NCBI GenBank assembly: GCA_039619475.1
Contig: CM077115.1
Span: 442,402,792 to 442,466,791, forward strand
Direction of reading: 5' to 3'
Length of the DNA: 64,000 nt
From: Icerya purchasi
Lineage: Eukaryota; Arthropoda; Insecta; Hemiptera; Monophlebidae
Below the pieces are notes generated by a model. The model did no database searches, was not told the origin of the DNA, and saw only the letters and a program-made list of their open reading frames with translations. The position numbers and the translations under genes are program-made. Shown here in pieces: positions 48,701 through 52,908 of the stretch (its first letter is position 1; each line of letters starts with the position of its first letter).

Positions 48701-51216
48701 GTAATTATTCCGACGTTATAACTAAAAAGTGCATCATCCAAAATGTTGACAATTTATTTAAAATTATTTTATCATTAATGGCATAAGTAGGTACATCCAA
48801 GTTCAAGGATATTAGTTTCTGGAGCAGAACTCATATTAATCTGTCACGTAATAAATGTTGAAAAATACTAAAGTGAAAAAATAGATAATTTATAATTGCG
48901 GTGGTGGAAGCAATGGAATCACCGCTCCCCTTAGAACAGCGTAGCGTTGAAGCAAAAATTTTCTATTTGAATTATTTTACGATTAATTCGATTTTAGTTT
49001 TTATATTAATCTGATCGCCATTTTTGTCAGTCATTTATACATAAAAAGAGATTTTATGATTTATTTTATCTCGACGCTTCTCTTACTTATAAATTCACGC
49101 TTGACCGCTGCATAGGACATATTTCATATTTTTTATTTTCTCCTACTAATAACACAAGGATTACGTTTGTACTAGATTTTACTTTTATAGTTTTTCCAAA
49201 AATGATTTCAACAATTTTCTTTAAACTTCGCACATGGACTTATTTACAATTTATATTTAAAGACTTTTTTCGAAAAAAACCAATTTTTTTGTAGAAGGAT
49301 TTTGACTTTAACAAATACTTACGTGATATCAGATATAAAAACTAATGATCAACAAGAATACTAATATGAATAATTAAACAAAAGAAAATAATCCTAAATC
49401 GAATACGAATAAAGGTAAAAAGATAAAACCAAGAACTAAGATTAACGCAAAATAAATTTCTACCTTGTAGCAGACAGCGTGTTTTTTTACTTTATTTTAA
49501 TTAATTCCTACATATACATATGCAGGGTACGACAGCATAACTTTCTTTTTTAAAATGCGCCACTTTTTTTCTACTAAATTTTTTAAAGAAATAATAACAG
49601 AAAATTGAAATAACATACTCTAAATCCCCCATTGGGGCAATATGTATGCTTCTTCCCTTGCAGTTTTATTTCGATTTTCTGTAATTATTTCTTTAAAAAA
49701 TATAGTATAAAAAAAGTGGCGCATTTTAAAAAAGGAAGTTATGCTGTCGCACCCTGTATATATATATATATATATATGTTTGTGTGTGTGTGTTCTATTT
49801 ACTTCATAAATAAGAGGTGGATAGTTAAAGGAATGTGTACGTAATTTTTGCATAAATTGAATTGAAGTTGATTTTGAAATGCACACGTTTTTACGAGTTA
49901 AATTTAGTGTGAAATGTTCTTATATAATTTAGTTTGTTTTATTAAAAATGCTTGAAACTGCGCGACTATAAAAATATAACCTTTAATATTAAGGGACTAA
50001 GTAAAAATTTTTAATATGAAGCTAAAACATGTGTATCTGTACTTTGTGACGAGATTAATGATTAATGTTTAAAGTGTGATGTAGCGTATTGAAAAGTACT
50101 AAATAAGTAACATAATTGAAAGCATAGCACACACATCGCGACTAGTCTGTGTTAGGTCTAAAGGTCAGTAGATTGTAAAAGCCTCAGCGAATCCGCATTT
50201 GCTGCAAAATCTATTCTACTTTTTTGTTCAGTTCTTTTGTAATATTATCATTATATGTTTTGTATAAATGCATTAGTCGTAGTTTTTTTTCTGCCCGGAA
50301 ATAAAGGATATCTAAGTAATGGGGGGGGGGGGAAGAAAGAATCATTTAAAACTCCTTCACATTTCCTAAATTTATTATTTTGTTTTTTAATCATAATATT
50401 TAGTGGTCGACTAATTTATAACTCTTCGGTAAGTTTTTGACCTACAGTTACTATAGCGTAGTTGGTTTGGCAGTGTTGTTAGAATATCTGTTACCGCACA
50501 TTGATACTTTTAAAAATTTCACTTCCGCTGGGTTAACATCCATTGCTGACGCGCCGAAAAAAAAAAAAAAAAAAGCTTAAGAAAACACTCCAAAAATGTT
50601 TAATAAATTCTGACGAAAAGAATAAAAAATTATTTTACATACTATAATAATAAAATAAAAAAAAATACTTTCGTTAAATATTAATTTTGAAAACTTATGG
50701 AAATTTTCTTATACGTCATTTGTTTTCCACCACACTTGTTTACAACCATTAACCAGTTTGGATTTAATGATTTTCTTTATAAGTTCCAGCTTACTTTAAA
50801 TAACTGCTATGCACTATATACGATTGAGATGGCATTTTAATAACTCGAAAAAGTGGCAAAGCTTGACGCTCATAAATTTTAATGGTTTTACAGCGTGTAA
50901 AATGTGTTATGACATTTCAGAAAACAATTTATTGCAGTTTATAAAATACATACGTTCGCTAGCACCCTACTGTCCATTTGCGGTAATCGTCGATTCATTT
51001 TGTACTATTTGAATACCTTAACCTTTAAATATCCGCCGACTCTTAAGCACTGTACATTTATTGTCATGGACGTTAGTTCTTTGTACAATATATGTGTAAA
51101 GATAATAATGTAAAAATTTAACTGAATAAAACATGCGCGTATATGTATGATTTTGCAGGTCAAATGACAGCTTATCTAAAACCAGTATTCGATACAGAAG
51201 TCTGATTAGTCGTTAA
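6399..51216 (+). CDS. KIAA2013-like (DUF2152) membrane protein, 12 exons
   Basis: Joined CDS: 6399-6436, 8394-8503, 11614-12073, 20824-20932, 24169-24291, 25214-25485, 29396-29483, 30685-30824, 38149-38298, 39861-39985, 43711-43879, 51159-51216. It totals 1842 nt, or 613 residues plus TAA. Every intron is GT-AG and all phases join. The order of conserved blocks matches human KIAA2013 (about 634 residues), as I recall that protein: AENLW, GCxxxVKxGAxGIxQGMVLS, YACxAGCLxEPV, LLYIS and FHLFLxKLI. Seen: an N-terminal hydrophobic anchor (about residues 20-36), a long non-membrane domain with N-x-T sequons at N326, N453 and N458, conserved cysteines (C363, C402, C485, C489), and a C-terminal membrane span (about 561-583) with a basic tail. 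Inference: the middle domain faces the secretory lumen. The family has no established biochemical role. The least certain parts are the tiny first and last exons. Confidence 0.93.
8394..8503 (+). CDS. Exon 2: N-terminal signal anchor of KIAA2013-like protein
   Basis: Residues 13-49. Acceptor TTATTTCAG, donor GTAATT. It encodes a basic lead (LSRKW), a hydrophobic run of about 16 residues (VGTLIILFLIILT) and an aromatic exit (YFRHWW). This is the N-terminal membrane anchor expected for the family. The exon ends in phase 1, with the GAT codon of D50 split across the intron. Confidence 0.88.
9438..10100. mobile_element. 663-bp non-autonomous hAT-like element
   Basis: Inverted ends CAGTGACGGATCCACGAG at the left, with the reverse complement of the right end reading CAGTGGCGGATCTAGAGAG. 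The same 7 bases (GTATATA) sit on both sides (9431-9437 and 10101-10107). Because the flank is a (TA) tract, the real duplication may be 7-8 bp. It is AT-rich and non-coding. It lies in intron 2. Confidence 0.75.
10108..10455 (+). repeat. ~350-bp interspersed repeat, copy 1
   Basis: It runs from TTAATTACAAGGTAATTCTT to AAAATGGCCGAATTTATA, and matches 51855-52241 in the same orientation at high identity. It carries a repeated short motif (CAATTTTATGTAA) and is bounded by (TA)n at both ends. It directly abuts the hAT-like element at 9438-10100. No protein. Confidence 0.85.
10756..10860. repeat. (TA)n, (TATG)n and (TG)n microsatellite
   Basis: TA dinucleotides, then TATG tetranucleotides (GTATGTATGTATG), then TG and GCGCG runs. 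The apparent open frame here is repeat-derived. Confidence 0.9.
11614..12073 (+). CDS. Exon 3: first part of the DUF2152 domain
   Basis: The largest exon (460 nt; residues 50-202 plus two bases of S203). Acceptor TTGTGCAG, donor GTATGTT. It contains PFIGNGYFGVAFD, which corresponds to the VPALVANGFLALD block of the human protein, then EGIVRTFACY and YYAHRTFPNILVQEITVRN, matching the DFLAHRGRPHVYLQRIQLNN block. The open frame runs about 16 nt upstream of the acceptor to an ATG at 11598, but the splice junction makes that ATG intronic. Confidence 0.93.
12122..12222 (+). repeat. ~100-bp direct repeat, upstream copy
   Basis: It shares TTATTTCTCAAAG, GAAATATCT and ACTGTATCAAAATTAAT then ATACGCCATTTT with 13170-13267, about 1.05 kb downstream in the same intron. 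The DNA in between shows no gene. It could be the terminal direct repeats of a small element or a local duplication. Confidence 0.65.
13170..13267 (+). repeat. ~100-bp direct repeat, downstream copy
   Basis: Second copy of the repeat at 12122-12222, with a long T-run inserted. It ends immediately upstream of the helicase relic. Confidence 0.65.
13330..14525 (+). pseudogene. Helitron/Pif1-like helicase relic
   Basis: Ordered helicase fragments in shifting frames: RDLDLIIWDEIS (Walker B-like, about 13520), IILFGGDFRRVLPVV (about 13617), LTQNMRANDD (about 13741), LPPHKLILKKNAIIMLIRNL (about 14127), LINGTKLVV (about 14200) and FPIKIVFAMTINKAQVQTLQ then LPEPVSSHGQ (about 14350). These are the Pif1-family motifs carried by Helitron Rep-Hel proteins. 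The Walker A motif, the Rep domain and the last motif (usually VALSR) are missing. Stops and frameshifts are numerous. A 42-bp tandem duplication (13337-13378 / 13379-13420) sits at the 5' edge. Not functional. Confidence 0.85.
14619..14989. mobile_element. 371-bp pogo/Tc1-like MITE with TA target site
   Basis: The ends share AGTCTCGCTAATCC in inverted orientation (CAATAAGACTGAAGTCTCGC at the left; the right end in reverse complement CAGTAGAGTCTCGCTAATCC). TA sits on both sides (14617-14618, 14990-14991). Inner subterminal repeats of TCCGGATTAACCGG type are present. It is non-coding and lies just beyond the helicase relic. Confidence 0.8.
15363..15800 (-). pseudogene. RTE-like non-LTR retrotransposon C-terminal fragment
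   Basis: The minus strand near 15490-15363 reads KRYRGRPRKTYIE, a stop, IIKDTGATSYVNLKRMVEQR, then EF and a stop. This is the basic RGRPRKTYI tail seen at the C-terminus of many insect RT polyproteins. DNA to about 15800 shows weaker continuation with stops. A short relic only. Confidence 0.55.
17085..18098 (+). pseudogene. Non-LTR retrotransposon RNase H and 3' end, with poly(A)
   Basis: RNase H fragments: VTAELLAIKKALELVKN (17088) then, after debris, GVIKFCWIPGHYGILLSDRV and DSIAKEATK (about 17285-17372). A Cys/His segment CLSCNTYYR...YINHFLFNCNQF (about 17635-17720) resembles the C-terminal zinc knuckle of I/R1/Jockey-like elements. The copy ends in a long A-run (about 18069-18098). Frameshifted and 5'-truncated. 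Upstream debris may extend to about 16900. Confidence 0.7.
18099..20820. other. Intron 3 AT-rich DNA without recognised features
   Basis: The open frames here (for example 19581-19835) are low-complexity hydrophobic translations of T-rich DNA. I see no inverted ends or conserved protein motifs. Confidence 0.5.
20824..20932 (+). CDS. Exon 4 of KIAA2013-like gene
   Basis: 109 nt finishing S203 and running to residue 239. The acceptor is a long T-tract ending TTTGCAG, the donor GTACGT. It encodes GVSYKAIIGEV...FFTVCIVSRQ, a beta-rich stretch that fits the family region LVHLVVVAAK. The preceding 8.75-kb intron is the largest and holds a Helitron relic and two non-LTR remnants. Confidence 0.88.
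21767..23230 (-). pseudogene. Minus-strand non-LTR retrotransposon remnant (RT end, RNase H, zinc knuckle)
   Basis: The plus strand is markedly purine-rich here, because a degenerate gene runs on the other strand. Reading minus from 23230: CCFIYGNSSRFLLSKLDRIQ (RT thumb block), an RRFYWGYRSLIMLLIISLQL segment equivalent to the IPPLxxRR region, RNase H debris, then IPCDFDHILFECSTFS, the C-terminal HxxxxC knuckle, and SIFKHLRIQF. A T-run at 21767-21781 marks the 3' poly(A) tail, so orientation and 3' end agree. Many stops; 5'-truncated. Confidence 0.7.
23803..23942 (+). mobile_element. tRNA-derived SINE, family 1, copy 1
   Basis: The first 78 nt fold like a tRNA. GTCGTCG (23803-23809) pairs with CGACGAC (23874-23880), followed by box A TAGCCTAGTTA and a box B-like GATTTGATCCC. 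The body (CAGAAGTTATTACG ... AAGGCAATGGC) is shared with 38679-38840. It is a retroposon head rather than a functional tRNA gene: the anticodon arm is irregular and an AT-rich tail follows. Confidence 0.7.
24169..24291 (+). CDS. Exon 5 of KIAA2013-like gene
   Basis: 123 nt, exactly 41 codons (residues 240-280), phase 0 at both ends. Acceptor TTTTTTCAG, donor GTAAGT. It encodes the stretch YETKKVILITNVEYVPS followed by a polar loop, aligning with the family block TQLDETVLWVVHVSGP. Confidence 0.9.
24470..24577 (+). repeat. Short interspersed repeat, copy 1
   Basis: Contains TCCCAGCTCTATCACTTCTG then TAC and TATAGAACGAG, and reappears at 58749-58808. GC-rich relative to the intron. No coding. 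Confidence 0.65.
24695..24768. repeat. (TA)n microsatellite
   Basis: About 35 uninterrupted TA units in intron 5, the longest pure dinucleotide run in the window. Confidence 0.95.
25214..25485 (+). CDS. Exon 6 of KIAA2013-like gene
   Basis: 272 nt (residues 281-370 plus two bases of L371). Acceptor TTTTTCAG. The donor is the GTAGGT at 25486, because reading on gives an in-frame TAG, and only this cut joins CT to G in the next exon to give HGTLQAENLW. The exon carries NATMYYVLSSSRSWL (human NLTLYYMLSCSPAPLL), a conserved N-glycosylation sequon at N326, and C363. Confidence 0.93.
25645..25922 (+). mobile_element. SINE-like repeat, family 2, copy 1
   Basis: It starts GGTAGCGCGGTAGCCTGGTA, a box A-like head (TAGCCTGGTAA), and has a degenerate box B (TTCTTGATCC). 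The body includes GAGACTTGTCTCGTT and GAGCTTAGTACATGGTGAA, and it ends TTACTTTACTTTA. The same order occurs at 37733-37980. It sits 160 bp after exon 6. Confidence 0.65.
26981..28050 (-). repeat. Long non-coding modular repeat (copy B)
   Basis: Read on the minus strand from 28050 it begins ATTCAGTCAAGCATGATGTT then CATGCGCTGAGGATTCCG. It continues through at least two of the ~255-bp units (CCGG/A-run motifs near 27832 and 27580), and passes TTGACTTTTTTTGGG and CGGTTAGCTTGAAGTT to end at TAGGATTCCGTATATT. It parallels copy A at 2885-4915 but lacks the hAT insertion. A 10-bp palindrome GGATTCCGTA...TACGGAATCC (26981-27011) marks the far end. Confidence 0.8.
28051..29395. other. Intron 6 DNA without recognised features
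   Basis: Only a short (TG)n tract (about 28192-28210) stands out. The small open frames are unsupported. Confidence 0.5.
29396..29483 (+). CDS. Exon 7 of KIAA2013-like gene
   Basis: 88 nt, residues 371-400. Acceptor TTGCACAG, donor GTAAAT. It encodes QAENLWSHLSD followed by VVNLWLLTLEKQ, which matches the family block HAENLWPGRLSS and LSDLWRLTLQK. Confidence 0.93.
29630..30145 (-). pseudogene. Mariner-like transposon remnant
   Basis: The minus strand starts at a GC-rich end (GCACGGTGCGTCCCGTAAG, about 30143-30125) and later reads VNGIFYQNVLGRLCKSI, then in a shifted frame a NAPAHEVDTSK-like segment next to the LVAWQCAGSRS frame. This is the mariner region around the second catalytic Asp. 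The N-terminal part and both remaining catalytic motifs are absent, and stops are frequent. It lies 150 bp downstream of exon 7. Confidence 0.55.
30685..30824 (+). CDS. Exon 8 of KIAA2013-like gene
   Basis: 140 nt, residues 401-446 plus two bases of R447. Acceptor GTGTAG, donor GTAAGC. It contains GCHNFVKSGASGIMQGMVLS, the most conserved block of the family (human GCKGLVKVGAPGILQGMVLS), then FHFSKHHLAFNMHPSYFFRN. With exon 9 this region identifies the gene. Confidence 0.96.
31000..32085. mobile_element. Possible solo LTR (TG...CA), ~1.09 kb
   Basis: The ends are inverted: TTGTAATGGACTC at the left and GAATCCGTTACAA at the right, so the interval begins TG and ends CA like an LTR. It is richer in CpG and GC than the flanking intron (for example CGGGCGCCAGCAACAC, and GCAACAC pairing with GTGTGTTGC a few bases on). 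No coding domain is present. A clean 4-6 bp target duplication is not visible in the (TA)-rich flanks, so a non-autonomous DNA element remains possible. Confidence 0.4.
32170..32850 (-). pseudogene. Non-LTR reverse transcriptase fragment
   Basis: The minus strand from 32850 reads YNLFVDYATILSLS, a degraded form of the RT catalytic block FADDTAIL (the DD is now DY), then TNYTENWKIKFNEQKSMSIT and FVFRKRDPHP. Frameshifted debris resembling the downstream thumb region (IHLDV..., KARWLQRQ) follows to about 32170. Cut at its 5' side by the 32850-33540 element. Confidence 0.65.
32852..33538. mobile_element. ~690-bp element with long (~250 bp) inverted arms
   Basis: The outer ends GGTCCAAAAA and TTTTTTGGACC are inverted. 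The inner arms share CTCGATAGTTTCA, CGAAATCCGCCTACGGATTC, GAGTGGGATGAGAAATTCGC and AACGCGGTTGAAA in reverse complement. The arms cover about 32930-33115 and 33305-33490, and the centre holds a C-run (about 33279-33290). It is non-coding and GC-richer than the intron. It interrupts the RT fragment on its left. Confidence 0.8.
34342..35659 (-). mobile_element. Complete mariner element, 1318 bp, perfect 29-bp TIRs
   Basis: The 29 bp at 34342-34370 (CACCCTGTCAAGAAAGTATC plus GGGAATTGT) are repeated exactly in inverted orientation at 35631-35659. TA lies on each side (34340-34341, 35660-35661), the mariner target site. One uninterrupted transposase gene fills the interior. It sits in intron 8, opposite to the host gene's direction. 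Confidence 0.97.
34390..35466 (-). CDS. Mariner transposase, 358 aa, apparently intact
   Basis: This enzyme cuts out and pastes its own element, recognising the flanking inverted repeats. Seen: an N-terminal helix-turn-helix half (EQRTCVKFCVSNEISCADTL), the linker YRAFKDGRETVEDMPRSGRP, a second helix-turn-helix (SLREMAHGLGMSHESVRTIV), then the catalytic triad D,D34D. The three Asp sit in TGDETW, HHDNAPSH and YSPDLAPCDFF, with 34 residues between the second and third by count. There is no internal stop. The start ATG at 35466 lies 165 bp inside the right TIR end, and the stop leaves a short 3' UTR before the left TIR. 358 residues is slightly above the usual 340-350. All catalytic residues are present, so activity is plausible but unproven. 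Confidence 0.95.
   Translation of the reverse strand: MSENIEQRTCVKFCVSNEISCADTLKMLQKAFGESALSKTRVYEWYRAFKDGRETVEDMPRSGRPSTSVTDDNVDKIKEIVAENCHVSLREMAHGLGMSHESVRTIVHEKLGMQRVAARLVPKDLNFFQKKYREQVAADMLDRANLDPTFLEKIITGDETWVYEYDTLTNQQSSEWRPIGAPKPKKPRQSRSKVKIMLIVFFDIRGVVHYEYVPAGQTVTKEFYLSVLRRLREAIRRKRNDLWVDNSWILHHDNAPSHKAIIVNEFLAKHSVNIIEQPPYSPDLAPCDFFLFSKLKFPLRGMRFESIDDIKTNATRELKAIPETAYQKCFAEWKKRWHMCIASNGCYFEGDKINLDEN
35662..37105. other. Intron 8 AT-rich DNA without recognised features
   Basis: Homopolymer and T-rich tracts only. Short open frames such as 36037-36225 lack any recognisable motif. Confidence 0.5.
37111..37263 (+). repeat. GC-rich ~210-bp repeat, diverged single copy
   Basis: It matches the arms at 40548-40755 and 42598-42806: TACGAGTATGAG, GTAGCCGCGCA, GAGCGCAATCTAGCTTGCG, GGCGAGGCGAACCAAGACGA then CTGGCC and ACTCACGTTGGTGCGATTGT. 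The 3' half is better conserved than the 5' half. Confidence 0.8.
37733..37980 (+). mobile_element. SINE-like repeat, family 2, copy 2
   Basis: It shares GGTAACCTCTGG-type head, GTCTCGAGACTTGTCTTGTT, TTAGTACATGGTAA and the end TTTACTTTACTTA with 25645-25922, in the same order and orientation. It ends about 170 bp before exon 9. Confidence 0.65.
38149..38298 (+). CDS. Exon 9 of KIAA2013-like gene
   Basis: 150 nt, from the last base of R447 to two bases of S497. Acceptor TTTCAG, donor GTACGA. It carries two close sequons (NYT, NIT), then [20 protein letters not shown] and LNEPV, matching human YLHVSVES and YACKAGCLDEPVEL. The paired cysteines C485 and C489 are conserved. Confidence 0.96.
38679..38840 (+). 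mobile_element. tRNA-derived SINE, family 1, copy 2
   Basis: Box A TAGCCTAGTTG (38690-38700) and a consensus box B GGTTCGATCCC (38734-38744), spaced as in a tRNA. A strong stem GGCTTCCG/CGGAAGTC lies in the anticodon-arm position. The body after CGACGACAGAAATTA matches copy 1 at 23803-23942 (AAGGCAATGGC). A retroposon rather than a tRNA gene. Confidence 0.75.
39415..39571. repeat. 157-bp near-perfect hairpin
   Basis: Left arm 39415-39489 and right arm 39499-39571 are reverse complements, apart from a 2-base AG insertion at the left arm centre and one C/T difference. The loop is nine bases (AGAGTACGG). Outer ends ATTTTTTCAAGACGAC and GTCGTCTTGAAAAAAT. It could be a recent foldback MITE or a hairpin-RNA source. 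It lies 290 bp upstream of exon 10. Confidence 0.92.
39861..39985 (+). CDS. Exon 10 of KIAA2013-like gene
   Basis: 125 nt, residues 497-538 plus one base. Acceptor CTTTTTAG, donor GTATGTG. It encodes FPVKLTTPYTALLYISPDKE and HIADLGHALHVKEV, matching FSVMVTQPITPLLYISTD and LQDLRHTLHLKAI in the human protein. A 157-bp perfect-looking hairpin lies 290 bp upstream in the intron. Confidence 0.95.
40548..42806. mobile_element. Composite 2.26-kb unit with ~208-bp inverted arms
   Basis: The left arm 40548-40755 and right arm 42598-42806 are inverted copies at an estimated 94% identity by eye. Shared blocks include AATCGAGTGAGAATAGAC, GGTACCAATGGCGAGGCGAA and GACTGGCCTTTACTCACGTT. Both outer ends abut (TA)n tracts, so a target duplication cannot be judged. 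The interior holds microsatellite DNA and a separate TIR element (40799-41974). The unit may be one long-TIR transposon, or two SINE-like copies inserted head-to-head. Confidence 0.7.
40799..41974 (+). mobile_element. Nested 1176-bp DNA transposon relic with TIRs
   Basis: The left end GTGACCTGGTCTACGAAAAG then GGGGCTTACGT is inverted at the right as ACGTAAGCCCCC then TTTTCATGGACTAGGTCAC, about 30 bp with three or four differences. The interior reads plus-strand: an acidic stretch (ENGEDNNGSDDDVSSNGDN, about 41156-41215) and a basic tail with ADIVAPLPKKKEL and SSKKRKAKVIL (about 41500-41570), ending at a TGA about 41660. The ...PLPK + KKRK tail resembles pogo/CENP-B-type transposases, tentatively. 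Several stops and frame changes lie between, so it is not functional. No target duplication is clear. Confidence 0.6.
42950..43430 (+). pseudogene. RTE-like non-LTR retrotransposon 3' end
   Basis: Plus-strand fragments: LMYGCQTWALTRALINKIRI and MQNKMKRS (about 43005-43090), KTKWNWAGHVS-like (about 43180), and DRLEWSRLREVY (about 43345-43380) before a stop. Conserved RT C-terminal motifs (YGxxTW, WAGHV, WxxLxExY) identify it. The final segment GTAGCTTAAGACCGGCTTGA recurs at 55999-56080. Confidence 0.65.
43711..43879 (+). CDS. Exon 11: C-terminal membrane span of KIAA2013-like protein
   Basis: 169 nt, residues 539-594 plus two bases of R595. Acceptor CTTTTTTCAG, donor GTAAAT. It encodes APAQEHNKMV, then a membrane span LPTFFWITICTLILIFHLFL followed by IKLI and a basic tail. 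Human KIAA2013 has LPFLFWFSVASLITLFHLFL at the same place. Confidence 0.95.
44800..45465 (+). pseudogene. RT thumb / connection region of the retrotransposon
   Basis: 221 codons: TTATFLGILMDASLTWKPFI, NIYKALVLSKINYGSQVYSS and LDPIHNAAIRMILGAHRTSP then AKSLCSLAGIPPLSYNRK. This block is typical of the end of the RT domain in I/Jockey-type elements. Translation ends at a TAA (45463), after which the RNase H continues in another frame, so the reading frame was broken after insertion. The catalytic FADD box is absent through 5' truncation. Confidence 0.88.
45480..46316 (+). pseudogene. RNase H domain and zinc knuckle of the retrotransposon
   Basis: In one frame: AYTDGSKANES (first Asp), SIAEVEMYAVLFCLQAYLEL (Glu), LLVTDSLQSIRAL (Asp), FLWVPSHAGVPGNERVDLVA (last Asp). 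All four D-E-D-D catalytic residues are visible. A single in-frame TAG (46017-46019) interrupts it. The frame resumes with KVFSAINRLRMGHTSFSHDY and the knuckle CPLCSTDEYPSVSHILLKC, and ends at TAA 46314-46316. Frame differs from the upstream RT segment. Confidence 0.88.
46640..48500 (-). pseudogene. Possible highly degenerate hAT-like transposase
   Basis: Minus-strand pieces resemble ZMYM1-type hAT proteins: a DEASPISGEFHEIHIRI-like stretch (about 47830-47770), VHCTARSFYLKRN-like (about 47745-47705), and an AFSILKRLK / LQNTTGQKRL C-terminal signature split over two frames (about 46760-46690). Stops are everywhere and no clear terminal repeats were found. Identification is tentative. Confidence 0.35.
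49523..49756. mobile_element. 234-bp foldback MITE
   Basis: The ends CAGGGTACGACAGCATAACT and the reverse complement of the right end CAGGGTGCGACAGCATAACT differ at one base. Inverted similarity continues for about 90 bp into each arm (TTTTAAAATGCGCCACTTTT). The centre is CCCCATTGGGGCAATATG. It abuts a (TA)n/(TG)n tract at the right. Non-coding. Confidence 0.88.
51159..51216 (+). CDS. Exon 12 (stop codon) of KIAA2013-like gene, proposed
   Basis: 58 nt. Acceptor TTTTGCAG at 51151-51158. It completes AG|G (R595) in phase and encodes SNDSLSKTSIRYRSLISR then TAA. This gives a short Ser/Arg-rich cytoplasmic tail of a length similar to the human protein. An AATAAA follows 34 nt after the stop. It was chosen by phase, acceptor quality, stop and poly(A) signal rather than sequence similarity, so another short last exon in the 7.3-kb intron is possible. 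Confidence 0.7.
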
Positions 51217-51249
51217 ACAACTTTATTGATGTGATATAAATAATGTCGG

Positions 51250-51255
51250 AATAAA
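51250..51255 (+). terminator. Candidate poly(A) signal of the KIAA2013-like gene
   Basis: AATAAA, 34 nt downstream of the proposed TAA. It is canonical and correctly placed for a short 3' UTR, but AATAAA is frequent in this AT-rich sequence. Confidence 0.45.
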
Positions 51256-51854
51256 AAGTCGAACTTTTTTCAATTTACCTACATGAGTTATATGCATAAT
51301 GTATGTATATATATGCCAAATATGTTCCTCGATCTCTTTCATATAGTGTAATGTAGTAGAATTATTTCGCCGAGAATATTACATCGTAAACCAACAAAAG
51401 ACATTATCGTTTCGGTTCTTTTATTCATGCGACTGTGTGGACCTATATGCAGTTTTCCCCGCGTATGAATTTTCATTGTTCCATTTGTAATTTATTAACA
51501 TAAAAACATAAAGAATAATAAAAATATTTCATATTATATTTAATGTTTTTAATTCGATGTAAAAAATATGTTTAAATTCGTACGATTTTCTAACGGGAGG
51601 TTATCCCTGATTTAGATTGTTTATCTTGCTGTGATTAAATTTAAATCGTTAAAAGTTATTGAACTAAATAAAGGAGTTCGTATAATTTATTCTTTTGATA
51701 ATATTACAGTTTCGCTTTGATTTCTTTTCTTAAGTTCGCTAAGCTTCTAAAAATTGAAGCAATTGTAAACCGCCTGTCCTATTTTTAATCATTATAAAGA
51801 CAATGTTATTGATTTTTTATGGCTGTATTTATCATATACATATATATATATATA

Positions 51855-52241
51855 TTAATTACAACGTAATTCTTAGGCTACCCCTCATTCGAAAAAATGT
51901 CCCAATTTTATGTAACGCTAAATGTCCCAATTTTATGTAACATTTGTTATATTTTATAGGATTTTTGTTATTGTTATTTAAAAAATGTCACAATTTTATG
52001 TAACGAAATATGTAACGTAAAATGTAATGAAACAATATCTTAATTTTATGTAATGAAAGTTAAATGTTAGGATAGGATTTTTGTGATTATGTTTTGTTTT
52101 CCTTTTTGTGTTGATGCCAGTAAGAATTACGTTGTAAATTTTGATCATTTTATACAAAGTATAGAAGAGAAAGAGACATAAATAAAAGCAAGAGGGGTCA
52201 AGGAGCACAGCCCCTTGCGAGGCCAAAATGGCCGAATTTAT
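51855..52241 (+). repeat. ~390-bp interspersed repeat, copy 2
   Basis: Same orientation and limits as 10108-10455. It has an extra internal duplication of the CCCAATTTTATGTAAC motif (about 51900-51946). It lies between the two genes. Confidence 0.85.
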
Positions 52242-52262
52242 TTTTATATATATATATATATA

Positions 52263-52908
52263 CACACAAAGTGGACCAAAAGAAGCTCCATACTTTTTTT
52301 CAAATAGGGAGAAACACCTGAGAACAATGGTACGTAAATTAAAATTTTGACTGCAGAAATTACTGTAATAGTTGTTCAAAAATGAGATTTTAGGTGATAG
52401 TTTGAAGTTCCTGGCACACACATTAATGGGTTTGTTTAAAAGCGAAAGATGCGTATAAACGGTATAGAAGTTGAAACGAAGTTGTAAGGAGAATTTTTTT
52501 TTCTGTCCCTCAACAAAACCCGGTTGAAACACCACATTAACCGGGTTAACGAGCAAGTGGGGACTGTAGCCCAGACGACCCGAACAAATCCAATGATATC
52601 AAACTTGTCTACTTTACGCCCCGCAGAAACGCTACAAAACCAGAATCAATAAAGCCTAATTTTTGCGAGTTTTTATCTAATTTTAAGGTAATTTTTTGTC
52701 TAAATTTTCAGTTTATTACACGCAATTTTCAAAATTTTTAATTTTTTTTTTGCTAATTTCGTGAATAAATGTTTTGTATTTTGTCTAGAGACAGAAAAAT
52801 ATCTGAAATGTTGTTTACTTTATATATTGTACGCATCTTTTAAGAATAAACGTTTAAAAAATCGGTAGTTAATTATGGCCCACGTGTAGCTTCTTTTGGT
52901 CCACCCCG
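52263..52908. mobile_element. ~640-bp TIR element (Tc1/mariner-like MITE)
   Basis: GTGGACCAAAAGAAGCT (52271-52287) is exactly inverted at the right (AGCTTCTTTTGGTCCAC, ending 52904). TA dinucleotides flank both ends, consistent with a Tc1/mariner-type target. The interior has no transposase motif. It lies in the intergenic region just after the ~390-bp repeat. Confidence 0.75.

Noticed and set aside
51996..52556. 186-codon minus-strand open frame
   Set aside because: It spans the edge of two unrelated repeats and a (TA)n tract; composition is low-complexity and no domain is visible.
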